A stretch of 64,000 nucleotides of DNA from Azospirillum oleiclasticum (GTDB lineage Bacteria > Pseudomonadota > Alphaproteobacteria > Azospirillales > Azospirillaceae). Where the stretch lies: contig NZ_JABFFR010000005.1 in NCBI RefSeq assembly GCF_013423485.1, positions 62,001 through 126,000 on the forward strand. Reading direction: 5' to 3'. The notes below the pieces were generated by a model. That model was not told the origin of the DNA. It worked only from the letters and a program-made list of their open reading frames with translations, and ran no database searches. This document shows, one piece after another, positions 25,675-33,423 of this stretch; the stretch's first letter is position 1; each line of letters begins with the position of its first letter. The position numbers were made by a program, and so were the translations under genes.

Positions 25675-28025
25675 GGCAATCCTCCCCGGTCTGGTCGGCC
25701 CACCGACAACACCCCGGCCCCCGGCAAGGTTGCGGCCACCCACGCCTGCCCCAGCGCCAGCCCGCCGTCGTTGGCCGGCGCCAGCCGGGGGAGCAGGGCA
25801 CGCACCCCCCGCGCCGCGAATCCGGCGGCCAGCCCCTCGGCCAGCACCGCGTTCATCAGGCACCCGCCGGACAGAGCCACGCTGCCGAGCCCCCGCCCCT
25901 CCAGCACCGGCATGGCCCAGTCCACCAGGGCGGCGGCGAGGGTGCCGTGGAAGAGGTCGGCCCCGGCCTGCGCCTCCATGTCCGCCAGCCGGCCCAGCAG
26001 CGGCAGCGGGTCGAGCACGCGGGCGCCCCCCTCCTCCCGCACGCTCCACCCACCGTCCATCACGGCGGGGCTGCGGACGAGGGATTCCAGCACCATCGGC
26101 GCCTCCCCCTCGAAGCCCGCCACCGGGCGCACGCCGAGCAGCCCGCAGGCGGCGTCGAACAGCCTCCCGCAGGAGCTGGTGGGCGGCGCGCCGATGCCGC
26201 GCTCGACCATCCGCCGCACGCCCTCGGCCGGGCCGAAGGCGGCGAAGCGCGGCACCACCTCCCCGCCGCGGCCCAGCGCCACCAGGGCGGCGGCGGCCAT
26301 CCGCCAGGGCTGGCGGGCCGCCACGTCGCCACCGGGCTGGGCGAGCGTGGCGAGGTGGCCCAGCCGCTGGAAGCCGCCCCCGGCCTCGGCCAGCAGCAGC
26401 TCCCCTCCCCAGGACCCGCCATCCGCGCCAAGCCCGAAGCCGTCGAGCGCCAGCCCCACGGCGTCACCCTCCACCCCGTGCTCGGCGAGCACGGCCGCCA
26501 CGTGGGCGTGGTGGTGCTGCACCGGGACCAGCGGCCGGCCGAGTCCGGCGGCGTAGCGGGTGCTCTGGAAATCGGGGTGCAGGTCGTGGGCGACCGCCGC
26601 CGGCTCGACCTCCAGCACCCGCAGCAGATGCTCCACCGTCTCCTCGAGGAATCCCACGGTGGCGGGGTTGTCGAGATCGCCGATGTGCTGGGACAGGAAG
26701 GCCTCCGCCCCGCGCGTCACGCACACGGTGGTCTTGAGATGGCCGCCGACCGCCAGCAGCGGGGGCACCGCCCGCGGCAGCCGGATCGGCACCGGCACAT
26801 GCCCGCGCCCCCGCCGCAGGAAGGCCGGCGCCCCGGCCACCAGCCGCAGCACGGAATCGTCGGCCCGCACCAGGATCTCCCGGTCGTGGCCAACGATGAG
26901 ATCGGCGATGCCGGCCAGCCGGCGCTCCGCCTCCGCGTCGTCGATCGCCAGCGGCTCGCCACCGGGGTTGGCCGAGGTCATGACCAGGGCCAGATCCTGC
27001 GGCTGCTCCAGCCAGCCGGTGCCGGCGGGGCGTCCGGCGGCCTCGTGGAACAGCAGGTGATGGATCGGGGTGTAGGGGAGCATGATCCCCAGCCAGCCCA
27101 GATCCGGCGCGATGCCGGGGGCCAGCCGGTCCGCCTCGGCTCCATTGGCCCCCTCCCCGGCCGGGTGGCGGCGCAGCAGCAGGATGGGGCGCGCCCGGTC
27201 CTCCAGCGTCAGTCGCTCGGCCTCCCCCAGCTCCACGAAACGGCGGGCGGAGGCAGCGTTGGCGACCATCAGGGCGAAGGGCTTGCCGTTGCGCTGCTTC
27301 ACCCGGCGCAGCCGGTCCACCGCCCCGGCCGAAAAGGCGTCGCAGGCGAGGTGGAAGCCGCCCAGCCCCTTCACCGCCACGATCCGCCCGGCCCGGATCG
27401 CCGCCAGCACGTCCGGGATGGGGTGCGAGAGGCGCGGGCCGCAGTCCGGGCAGGCGGTGGGCTGGGCGTGGAAGCGGCGGTCCGCGGGGTCGTGATACTC
27501 CCGCGCGCAAGCCCCGCACATGGGAAAGGCGGCCATGCTGGTCTGCGGCCGGTCGTAGGGCAGCCGCCGCGTGATGGTGAAGCGCGGCCCGCAATGGGTG
27601 CAGTTGAGAAAGGGGTAGAGGTGGCGCCGGTCGCCGTGGTCGAACAGCTCGGCCAGACAGTCCGGGCAGACGGTGGCGTCCGGCCCGATCATCGTCGCCG
27701 CCCGCCCGCTGGCGTCGCTGGCGCGGATGGCGAAGCCGCCCTCCTCCGCCACCGGCTCCAGCGCCGTCACCTCCACCGCGTCGATGCGGGCGAGCGGCGG
27801 CGCCCCGTTCGTCAACAATTCCGGCAGGGCATCCAGGCCCGGCCCCTGCGCCTCCAGCAGCACGCCGTCGGCGTCGTTCAGCACCCAGCCGGTCAGCCCC
27901 AGCCGCGCCGCCAGCCCATGCACGAAGGGGCGGAACCCCACACCCTGCACCTGCCCGCGCACCCGCAGGCGCAGGCGCATCCCCTCCGGCCCGGTTCCCA
28001 TCGGCGGCGGCGTCCTTCCCGTCAT
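25671..28025 (-). CDS. hypF: carbamoyltransferase HypF (NiFe-hydrogenase maturation)
   Basis: About 784 residues. They comprise an N-terminal acylphosphatase domain (RLRVRGQVQGVGFRPFVHGL), two zinc fingers (CPDC with CTHCG, and CGAC with CPDCG), a YrdC-like domain (GGFHLACDA, KPFALMVAN, MTSANPGGEPL) and a Kae1-like domain (HHHAHVAAVLAEHG, LDGFGLG, SGGCLMNAVL). HypF makes the thiocarbamate used to build the CN ligands of NiFe hydrogenases. No other hyp or hydrogenase gene is near. The start is uncertain among in-frame ATGs; 28025 was chosen, with 28037 and 28109 as alternatives. Confidence 0.93.
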   Translation of the reverse strand: MTGRTPPPMGTGPEGMRLRLRVRGQVQGVGFRPFVHGLAARLGLTGWVLNDADGVLLEAQGPGLDALPELLTNGAPPLARIDAVEVTALEPVAEEGGFAIRASDASGRAATMIGPDATVCPDCLAELFDHGDRRHLYPFLNCTHCGPRFTITRRLPYDRPQTSMAAFPMCGACAREYHDPADRRFHAQPTACPDCGPRLSHPIPDVLAAIRAGRIVAVKGLGGFHLACDAFSAGAVDRLRRVKQRNGKPFALMVANAASARRFVELGEAERLTLEDRARPILLLRRHPAGEGANGAEADRLAPGIAPDLGWLGIMLPYTPIHHLLFHEAAGRPAGTGWLEQPQDLALVMTSANPGGEPLAIDDAEAERRLAGIADLIVGHDREILVRADDSVLRLVAGAPAFLRRGRGHVPVPIRLPRAVPPLLAVGGHLKTTVCVTRGAEAFLSQHIGDLDNPATVGFLEETVEHLLRVLEVEPAAVAHDLHPDFQSTRYAAGLGRPLVPVQHHHAHVAAVLAEHGVEGDAVGLALDGFGLGADGGSWGGELLLAEAGGGFQRLGHLATLAQPGGDVAARQPWRMAAAALVALGRGGEVVPRFAAFGPAEGVRRMVERGIGAPPTSSCGRLFDAACGLLGVRPVAGFEGEAPMVLESLVRSPAVMDGGWSVREEGGARVLDPLPLLGRLADMEAQAGADLFHGTLAAALVDWAMPVLEGRGLGSVALSGGCLMNAVLAEGLAAGFAARGVRALLPRLAPANDGGLALGQAWVAATLPGAGVLSVGRPDRGGLP

Positions 28026-28722
28026 CCCGTGCGACATCGTGCGACACTTCCGGGCAGGGTGCGCCGGCTGTCGCACGCCCGTCAACGGGTGTTTCCGCTG
28101 GCGGGGCAAGGGGTTGCGGGGGATCGTCGGTGTACGGGCGTGCGACGGGGGTGTTGCACGGGGACAGGGGGAGGGATCGGGTGTGGGCCGGGTGCGACGC
28201 CCTGCCCGACTCCTCCATCCGCGCCCACATCGCCCGCTGCCAGTCCGGCACCAGCGCCGCCGGCAGGATGTAGGCGTTGTTCCGCCGCAGCCGGGCGCGG
28301 GCCTCGGCGATCATGGAGTGGTATTCCCAGTAGGTGCGGTAGCGGAAATCCTCCGCCTCCTTCCACGCGTTGCGCAGGGCGTCCGGCCCGATGCCCAGCG
28401 TCTCCGACACCTGCCGCGGCGTGTAGCCGGCGGCGAGCGCGCGGGCGGCCCGCGCCCACACGCGGTCGGGGGTGCGGGAGCGGGGGACCAGCCGCCCTTC
28501 CGGCGCGCGGATGGCCGGCGGGCCGGGGATGGCGTCCGGCCCCGACTCCGGCAGGCGCCGGCCGCGCTTGGCGTGCCCGGCCTCCGCACTCGTCACCCGC
28601 GGGTCGTTGGTGAGGAAGGCGATCTGCGTGAAGCTCTGGAAGAAGCCGAGCGCCGCCAGCCCCTGCGAGCGGTCGCGGGGGACGGCGCGGGGGCCGCGGC
28701 GCAGGCCGGGGGCGACGGGCAT
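28026..28722 (-). CDS. helix-turn-helix protein of unknown function; 3' end not resolved
   Basis: From ATG 28722 the frame encodes a plausible protein: WARAARALAAGYTPRQVSET with LGIGPDALRNAW looks like a helix-turn-helix of the kind seen in phage small terminase or transposase-like proteins, followed by a charged helical region (WKEAEDFRYRTYWEYHSMIA). After about residue 190 the sequence becomes proline- and alanine-rich. There is no stop until 26464, so the frame runs deep into hypF; the end given here is simply the hypF start. The protein resembles the product of the gene at 28730-29326. Either it was truncated by loss of its stop, or a frameshift is present. Confidence 0.45.
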
Positions 28723-28729
28723 GGCGGCC

Positions 28730-29326
28730 TCAGCGCATCAGGGGCATGTCGGGGTTCCACTCGTCCAGCGGGTCGAGCGGCGTGGGGTCGAGCTCGTCGG
28801 GTGGTATGGCGGGCGGTGTGGCGGCGGTCAGGACGCCGGTCCCATCATCGGGGGATGGGGGGACAGGCGGCGGCGAGCCGACCGCCTCGTCCGCCACGTC
28901 GGGGCCGGGCGGCGGCGGCAGGCCGGCCGCGCGCTCCTCCCCCGGCAGCCGGCCGAGCGCGATGCGGTCGATCACCCAGCGCGCCGTCGCCAGATCGCCC
29001 TGGGCCAGCGCCATCTCGATCCGCGCCACCGCCATCGCCCCCAGCGCGCGCACCCGGTGGAGCGCCTCCCGCTGCTGGCACGCCCGCTCCCACTCCACCC
29101 GCGCCCGGAAGGCCGGCGCCGCGTGGTAGGCCCGCCAGATGGTCGAGCGGTGGCACCCCATGGCCCGCGCCACCTGCACCACCGCCCACCCCGCCGCCAT
29201 CCGATGCGCCGCCATCGCCCAATCGGAGTCGGGATAGGCCGATCCGGGCACGAGCTGCCCCTCGGGGGACAGCGGCGGCTCCTCAAGCTCGACGGCGCGG
29301 GGGGCGGGGGGTGCGGTGGGGAGCAT
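28730..29326 (-). CDS. helix-turn-helix hypothetical protein, paralogue of the next gene
   Basis: The 198-residue protein has a helix-turn-helix segment (AAGWAVVQVARAMGCHRSTI), a basic helical stretch (RARVEWERACQQREALHRVR), and then a proline/aspartate-rich tail. It aligns by eye with the ORF starting at 28722 (AALAAGYTPRQ-like and WKEAEDFRYR-like positions), so the two look like a tandem duplication. It resembles small DNA-packaging or regulatory phage proteins, but no phage structural gene is present. ATG 29326; it diverges from the DUF1828-type pair across a palindrome. Confidence 0.6.
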   Translation of the reverse strand: MLPTAPPAPRAVELEEPPLSPEGQLVPGSAYPDSDWAMAAHRMAAGWAVVQVARAMGCHRSTIWRAYHAAPAFRARVEWERACQQREALHRVRALGAMAVARIEMALAQGDLATARWVIDRIALGRLPGEERAAGLPPPPGPDVADEAVGSPPPVPPSPDDGTGVLTAATPPAIPPDELDPTPLDPLDEWNPDMPLMR

Positions 29327-29346
29327 GGTCGTGCCCTCGGGAAGAG

Positions 29347-29368
29347 TGATAGGGATTTAAGCCTATCA
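29347..29368. promoter_or_regulatory. inverted repeat between divergent genes (operator candidate)
   Basis: TGATAGG (29347-29353) and CCTATCA (29362-29368) are perfect complements separated by eight AT-rich bases. The element is 21 bp upstream of the helix-turn-helix gene on one side and 12 bp before the GTG of the plus-strand unit on the other. Its place suits an operator or overlapping promoters for both. The binding protein is not known; the adjacent helix-turn-helix product is a candidate. Confidence 0.55.
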
Positions 29369-29380
29369 TGAGGGCGTGGG

Positions 29381-29968
29381 GTGGGGGAAGGGATCCGGCA
29401 ATGGAAAACGCGTGCAGAGAAGACACCGCCGCCGGATAATAGGGGTCGGCGCCTTGATCACAAGTTTCAGGAATGCGCCACTGGGACCGACGCAACCCTG
29501 GACGGAACCTTGGACGATTTCGCCGAACTCGTTGAGCGGTTCCTTCAGGCGCCAAAGCGCTGCGTGAACCGCAGCATCCGGTGGCGCACCGGGAACCATC
29601 CCGACTACGCCGTCGCCCGCCTGCGCCTGCTGGCCGATGGCTTCGAAGGATATCGGACACGGGTCGAAATGGCGGCCCATCTCAAACGCGATCCCAGAAA
29701 GTTCCAATTTGCTCTTCTTTTCAACAACACAAGAGTCCTCGCCCTTGATGTGGGGCCGGCAAGGTCTCATAAAAATTTACTGACTGGAAAGTCCATCTCG
29801 TGCTCGCATTGGCAAGTTTATCCGCTTTATGAAGCGGAGGCGGACGACAGAACTCTGACGCATCGAATATGGCTTGACGAATTCTGTAAGAGAGCGCATA
29901 TTGACTTGGAGGCTCCGTATCGTCAGCCGCCCTTTGATAAAGTCCAGTTGGGGCTGTCACTGAAATGA
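29381..29968 (+). CDS. hypothetical protein, first gene of lower-GC two-gene unit
   Basis: Up to 195 residues from a GTG at 29381. The true start is uncertain and may be TTG at 29510, since the first 43 residues look unlike the rest. The core (DDFAELVERFLQAPKRCVNR onward) is soluble with several tryptophans and no membrane segment or named motif. Base composition falls markedly in the second half (about 29700-29960) compared with the surroundings. Its stop overlaps the next ATG (ATGA). It may belong to a small uncharacterised family found with DUF1828 proteins. Confidence 0.6.
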   Translation: MGEGIRQWKTRAEKTPPPDNRGRRLDHKFQECATGTDATLDGTLDDFAELVERFLQAPKRCVNRSIRWRTGNHPDYAVARLRLLADGFEGYRTRVEMAAHLKRDPRKFQFALLFNNTRVLALDVGPARSHKNLLTGKSISCSHWQVYPLYEAEADDRTLTHRIWLDEFCKRAHIDLEAPYRQPPFDKVQLGLSLK

Positions 29969-30717
29969 ACAGGCTTTCGGCAGAAGAGATCGAATTCGCC
30001 GCCCGGTCGCTCATTGAAGCATCGGAGACGAGCCTTGGCATCGAGGTGAACACTCCGATCGTGTATCCCAACGGCGATTGCGTGACGGTCGTTGTCGAAC
30101 AGGACCGGTCCGACTTCGTGGTGCATGATGGCAGCTTTGGCGCTATGTACCTGGCGGCGGAGGGTATCGACCTGAGCAAGTCGCTGTCGACAAGGCTATC
30201 GAACGCGGTTGGCCGTTATGGTTGCGAAATGAAGGGTGGCCGTGTCGTGCGCCGGGCCGGTGCGGACGAATTGCCCATAGCCATCGCTCTCGTCGCCAAT
30301 GCGTCGCGACTGGTGGGCGATCAGGTGCTGGAAATGCGGCGGCAATCGGAAAGTGAGTTCCGCGTTGTCGTGACGGAAAAACTTCGCAATTTCGTTGGTG
30401 ATCGCCTGCGTGAGAATCAGGAATTCAAAGGAAAGAGTGGTCGTCTTTATCGGGTGGCAAACGTCATTCTCGATTCATCCCGCAGCAAGCCGGTGGCGTT
30501 CGTGATGGCGATTACCGGTCGTCATGCCATTCCGGCGGCTTTTTCCGAAATGTTCGATTTGAAGCAGGCGTTGCCGGCGGTGGCGAACGACAGCGTTTAC
30601 CCGGACGACAGTGGCGTGCGCATCGAGGACGCCAATCTGTTGAACGAGGTCGGCCGGGCGTTCGCTTACAGCAAGGCGGCGGAAGAGTTTTCACGGTTCG
30701 CTCAGGCAGCGGAATAA
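29965..30717 (+). CDS. DUF1828/DUF1829-like hypothetical protein
   Basis: The 250-residue protein has an N-terminal region (IVYPNGDCVTVVVEQDRSDF and VVHDGSFGAMYLAAEGIDLS) resembling DUF1828 and a C-terminal region (YRVANVILDSSRSKPVAFVM) resembling DUF1829, an arrangement known from phage and mobile-element-borne genes of unknown function. The family call is from memory of the pattern and is moderate. It is coupled to the previous gene by a four-base overlap. Codon use is less GC-biased than in the flanks, suggesting acquisition by transfer. A toxin-antitoxin or phage-defence role is possible but unproven. Confidence 0.65.
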   Translation: MNRLSAEEIEFAARSLIEASETSLGIEVNTPIVYPNGDCVTVVVEQDRSDFVVHDGSFGAMYLAAEGIDLSKSLSTRLSNAVGRYGCEMKGGRVVRRAGADELPIAIALVANASRLVGDQVLEMRRQSESEFRVVVTEKLRNFVGDRLRENQEFKGKSGRLYRVANVILDSSRSKPVAFVMAITGRHAIPAAFSEMFDLKQALPAVANDSVYPDDSGVRIEDANLLNEVGRAFAYSKAAEEFSRFAQAAE

Positions 30718-30723
30718 GAGCGC

Positions 30724-30900
30724 CTAACAGAACCATCCCTGGACGAATTTCCAGCCGATGAGGCTGGCGGCGATGCGGTGGAAGGCTGTGACGATGTCGG
30801 CGCGCCGACCTTCGGCTGTCGGGCGTTCCCTTCGGCACGTCGCCCCCGGTCCGCTCGACCGCTCCAGCCCATGTCCCGGACCTTGCGGGCACATGCACAT
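30724..30900 (-). CDS. small hypothetical protein (58 residues)
   Basis: A short ORF with ATG at 30900 (alternative ATG at 30894) and TAG at 30724-30726. The N-terminal half is Gly/Arg/Ser-rich and the C-terminal half (RADIVTAFHRIAASLIGWKF) forms a likely amphipathic helix ending in VQGWFC. It begins 9 bp after the stop of the 71-residue protein and so may be the third gene of that unit. No ribosome site is obvious and no family is known. Confidence 0.4.
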   Translation of the reverse strand: MCMCPQGPGHGLERSSGPGATCRRERPTAEGRRADIVTAFHRIAASLIGWKFVQGWFC

Positions 30901-30909
30901 CGCGCGCCG

Positions 30910-31125
30910 CTATTGCCGGTCGGGCGGCGTGATGCGCAGGGTCGTCCCGTCGGGACGGTGAAGCTCGGTGATGGTTTCCAGGCGGATCAGGCGCTTCTCA
31001 TGATCCGCCACCGCGGCGGTCGCTTCGCGTCCCAGTGTCGCCAGGCTTTCGTCGAGCCGCTTGACCCGCTCCTCGATCGGCACGATCGATCGCAGCCCGC
31101 CCAGGACCCTGTCGCCGAAACTCAT
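30910..31125 (-). CDS. small helical hypothetical protein
   Basis: A 71-residue protein. Its middle (IEERVKRLDESLATLGREAT, ending in KRLIRLETI) is a likely coiled coil, followed by a short basic tail. No membrane segment or known domain. ATG at 31125 overlaps the stop of the ribbon-helix-helix gene by four bases (ATGA), so they are one operon. It could be a partner or toxin-like product paired with that regulator, but no toxin motif is seen. Confidence 0.6.
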   Translation of the reverse strand: MSFGDRVLGGLRSIVPIEERVKRLDESLATLGREATAAVADHEKRLIRLETITELHRPDGTTLRITPPDRQ

Positions 31126-31415
31126 GGCGCACGCCGCTCCCGCAACGCGGCGGTCAGCGCCTCCGTCTCCGCAAGGGCCGCGTCGAGGCGCGCGAGGATG
31201 CCCGGCTCGGCCGCGGACAGGGCGTCGAGCAGCGATTCGACCTCCTGCCGGTGCTCCGCAAGATCATCATCGGTGATTCGTCGCCGGACGAACTCCGCCG
31301 TGGAAACACCGGCGGATTTCGCCCGGCGTTCGAGCCGGCGCTTCTCCTCGGGCGTCATTAGCACCACAAGACGCGCGGTCGCAGCCATGGTGTTGTCCGC
31401 ATTGGACATGGACAT
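31122..31415 (-). CDS. ribbon-helix-helix (CopG/MobC-like) DNA-binding protein
   Basis: About 97 residues. The segment ARLVVLMTPEEKRRLERRAK and then SAGVSTAEFVRRRI is a ribbon-helix-helix fold as in CopG, MobC-like and antitoxin proteins: a beta strand followed by two helices. The C-terminal half is acidic and helical and may mediate dimer or partner contacts. ATG at 31415 is favoured; ATG at 31388 and an in-frame start at 31445 are alternatives. It heads a three-gene minus-strand unit, divergent from the XRE-cupin regulator. Confidence 0.7.
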   Translation of the reverse strand: MSMSNADNTMAATARLVVLMTPEEKRRLERRAKSAGVSTAEFVRRRITDDDLAEHRQEVESLLDALSAAEPGILARLDAALAETEALTAALRERRAP

Positions 31416-31577
31416 GCCATGCACCGTGGGACCTCTTCGGCTCATGGTCAGTCAGCCTTGTGGCTTCGGGGCGCATGGCGGCCGTCGCCCCCGAGGCGAA
31501 GGGGCTCATCGCCGACCGGGGCTGTAATTCCGACCGTCCGCGCGACGCACCGCAGCATCGGATTACAAATCAAATCA

Positions 31578-31601
31578 TTCGCTTTCCAAGCGAAAACGCT
31601 T
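31578..31601. promoter_or_regulatory. overlapping inverted repeats upstream of XRE-cupin gene
   Basis: TTCGCTT (31578-31584) pairs with AAGCGAA (31588-31594), and AAGCG (31588-31592) pairs with CGCTT (31597-31601). This gives three alternating half-sites of the same core. Such spacing is typical of a regulator operator. It lies about 75-95 bp upstream of the GTG of the XRE-cupin gene, and autoregulation is a reasonable inference. Confidence 0.55.
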
Positions 31602-31625
31602 GCGCGCGCGTTCGTTCGCGGCCAT

Positions 31626-31648
31626 GGTGTTTCCCGGAAGGAAACACC
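31626..31648. promoter_or_regulatory. perfect 9-bp inverted repeat upstream of XRE-cupin gene
   Basis: GGTGTTTCC (31626-31634) and GGAAACACC (31640-31648) are exact complements around CGGAA. The palindrome ends 25 bp before the chosen GTG start, where a repressor could block transcription of the regulator and the TRAP operon. It is different in sequence from the repeat at 31578-31601. Confidence 0.55.
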
Positions 31649-31673
31649 CAGGAAACAGGCGGGACGCCAGGCC

Positions 31674-32252
31674 GTGGACGATTTGGGGACGACGCTGCGG
31701 CGCATCCGCACGGAGGCGGGGCGCAGCCTTGCCGAGGCGGCGGAGCTGGCGGAGGTCACCAAGGGCTATCTGTCGAAGGTGGAGCAGGGCAAGGCCGTGC
31801 CGTCCATCGCCATCATCCAGCGGCTGGCCGCGGGCTATGGCGTGCGGCCGGGCGACATCTTCAACGAGGCCGGCGACAACGCGCATTTCTCGCTGGTCCG
31901 GGCCAACGACCGCCGCGCCATCAACCGTGACGGCACGGAGCTGGGCTATGTCTTCGAATCCGTCGGCTTCCGGCTGCCCGACCGGCTGGCGGAGGTGTTC
32001 GTGCTGACCCTGCCGCCGGTGGACGACCGGCCCAAACAGTTCTACCGGCACAAGGGGCAGGAGATCTTCTTCATGTTGGAAGGTCAGTGCCGCTTCTTCT
32101 ATGGCGGGGCCGAGCATGTGATCGGCCCCGGCGACTGCGTGTATTTCGATGCCGCCATCGACCACCGGGGCGAAGCGGCGGGCGAGGAGCCCGCCAAGGC
32201 CCTGGTCGTCATCCTGCCGCAGCCCCAGCCCCAGCCTTCACCGGCCGGCTGA
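31674..32252 (+). CDS. XRE-family regulator with cupin sensor domain
   Basis: The 192-residue protein has an N-terminal helix-turn-helix (GTTLRRIRTEAGRSLAEAAE to YLSKVEQGKAVPSIAIIQRL, residues about 4-65) and a C-terminal cupin (about 110-185; HKGQEIFFMLEGQCRFFYGG and GPGDCVYFDAAIDHRG). Such regulators sense small carboxylates or metabolites and control the adjacent catabolic operon. GTG 31674 is chosen because no closer family start exists in frame; two palindromes precede it. The TRAP transporter gene begins 51 bp downstream, so it may be the first gene of that operon. Confidence 0.85.
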   Translation: MDDLGTTLRRIRTEAGRSLAEAAELAEVTKGYLSKVEQGKAVPSIAIIQRLAAGYGVRPGDIFNEAGDNAHFSLVRANDRRAINRDGTELGYVFESVGFRLPDRLAEVFVLTLPPVDDRPKQFYRHKGQEIFFMLEGQCRFFYGGAEHVIGPGDCVYFDAAIDHRGEAAGEEPAKALVVILPQPQPQPSPAG

Positions 32253-32303
32253 GCCGCGGAACGTCTTCACCCGTCACCAAGAAACACTGTGGAGGGATCA
32301 TCC

Positions 32304-33350
32304 ATGACGTCGTTCGTCACCCGTCGCGCCGCCCTGAAGGCCGCCGGCATCGGCACCGCGGCGGCCGCCGCGTCCACCCTCGCCGCCCCGGCGATCGCGC
32401 AGGACACCGTGTCCTGGCGCATGCAGTCGCTGTGGGACGGCGGCACCACCCCGCAGAAGTTCGAGGAGCGCTTCGTGAAGCGCGTCGCCGAGCTGACCGG
32501 CGGGCGCTTCAAGATCGAGCTGTTCTCCGCCGGCCAGATCCTGCCCGCCAACCAGATGTTCGACGCCGTGCGCGGCGGCGCCTTCCAGATGATGAAGACC
32601 TTCGACGGCTACGAGGCCGGCAAGATCCCCGCACTCGCCTTCACCAGCACCGTGCCCTTCGGCTTCCCGGAGTCCGACCAGTACGAGGCGTGGTTCTACG
32701 AGCTGGGCGGCATCGACCTTGCCCGCCAGGCCTATGGGCAGGCCGGGCTGTTCTACATCGCCCCCACAGTCTACGGGCCGGAGCCGATGCATTCCAAGTT
32801 CCCGATCCGCAAGATCGCGGATTGGAACGGGAAGAAGGGCCGCTTCGTCGGGCTGGCCTCCACCGTCATGGGGGCGCTCGGCGTGTCGGTGGTGCCGCTG
32901 CCGACCGGCGAGGTCTACTCCGCGCTCGACAAGGGGCTGATCGACTTCGCCGACCGCGGCGACCTGACCGCCAACTTCGAGGCGGGGCTGGCCGAGGTGG
33001 CGAAGCACATCGTGATGCCCGGCGTGCACCAGCCGACCACGGCCACCAGCTACGTCGCCAACCGCGCGGCCTACGAGAAGCTGTCGGCGGAGAACAAGGC
33101 GGCCCTGGCGGTCGCCGCGCGCGAGGTGTCGGCCGCGCTGCGCCAGCACATCCTGGTCGCCGACGGCAAGGCCATCGAGGGCTACAAGGCCAAGGGCGTG
33201 GAGATCGTGTCGCTCGACCCGGCCGACGTGCAGCAGGGCCGTGTCAAGGCACGCGAGGCCTGGGTGACCGCCACCAAGAACGAGGCGCTGGCGACCAAGG
33301 TGCTGGACAGCCAGGTCGCCTTCATGAAGCAGCTCGGGCTGCTGGCGTAA
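32304..33350 (+). CDS. TRAP transporter DctP-type substrate-binding protein, probable mevalonate receptor
   Basis: The 348-residue periplasmic protein has a twin-arginine signal (TRRAALKAAGIG, cleaved after AIAQD) and the DctP-family features QSLWDGGTTPQKFEERFVK, GGRFKIELFSAGQILPANQM and a central arginine-containing stretch KGRFVGLASTVMGALGVSVV. ATG 32304 follows GGAGGG. It is followed by the two membrane subunits and a class II HMG-CoA reductase gene, so mevalonate is the most likely ligand by context. Binding has to be inferred; sequence alone gives only the family. Confidence 0.85.
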   Translation: MTSFVTRRAALKAAGIGTAAAAASTLAAPAIAQDTVSWRMQSLWDGGTTPQKFEERFVKRVAELTGGRFKIELFSAGQILPANQMFDAVRGGAFQMMKTFDGYEAGKIPALAFTSTVPFGFPESDQYEAWFYELGGIDLARQAYGQAGLFYIAPTVYGPEPMHSKFPIRKIADWNGKKGRFVGLASTVMGALGVSVVPLPTGEVYSALDKGLIDFADRGDLTANFEAGLAEVAKHIVMPGVHQPTTATSYVANRAAYEKLSAENKAALAVAAREVSAALRQHILVADGKAIEGYKAKGVEIVSLDPADVQQGRVKAREAWVTATKNEALATKVLDSQVAFMKQLGLLA

Positions 33351-33370
33351 CCAAGCCCTCTCCGTTCCCG

Positions 33371-33401
33371 CCTCCCCCTCCCCGTCACCGGGAGGGGGAG
33401 G
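33371..33401 (+). promoter_or_regulatory. perfect 12-bp hairpin between TRAP binding-protein and membrane genes
   Basis: CCTCCCCCTCCC (33371-33382) and GGGAGGGGGAGG (33390-33401) are exact complements with a 7-base loop, in the 73-bp gap after the DctP-type gene. A short T-run follows weakly (CCGTTTCG), so partial termination or 3'-end protection of the binding-protein message is possible. Its placement parallels that of the urtA-urtB hairpin. Confidence 0.7.
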
Positions 33402-33423
33402 ACCGTTTCGTATAGGCCCCGCC

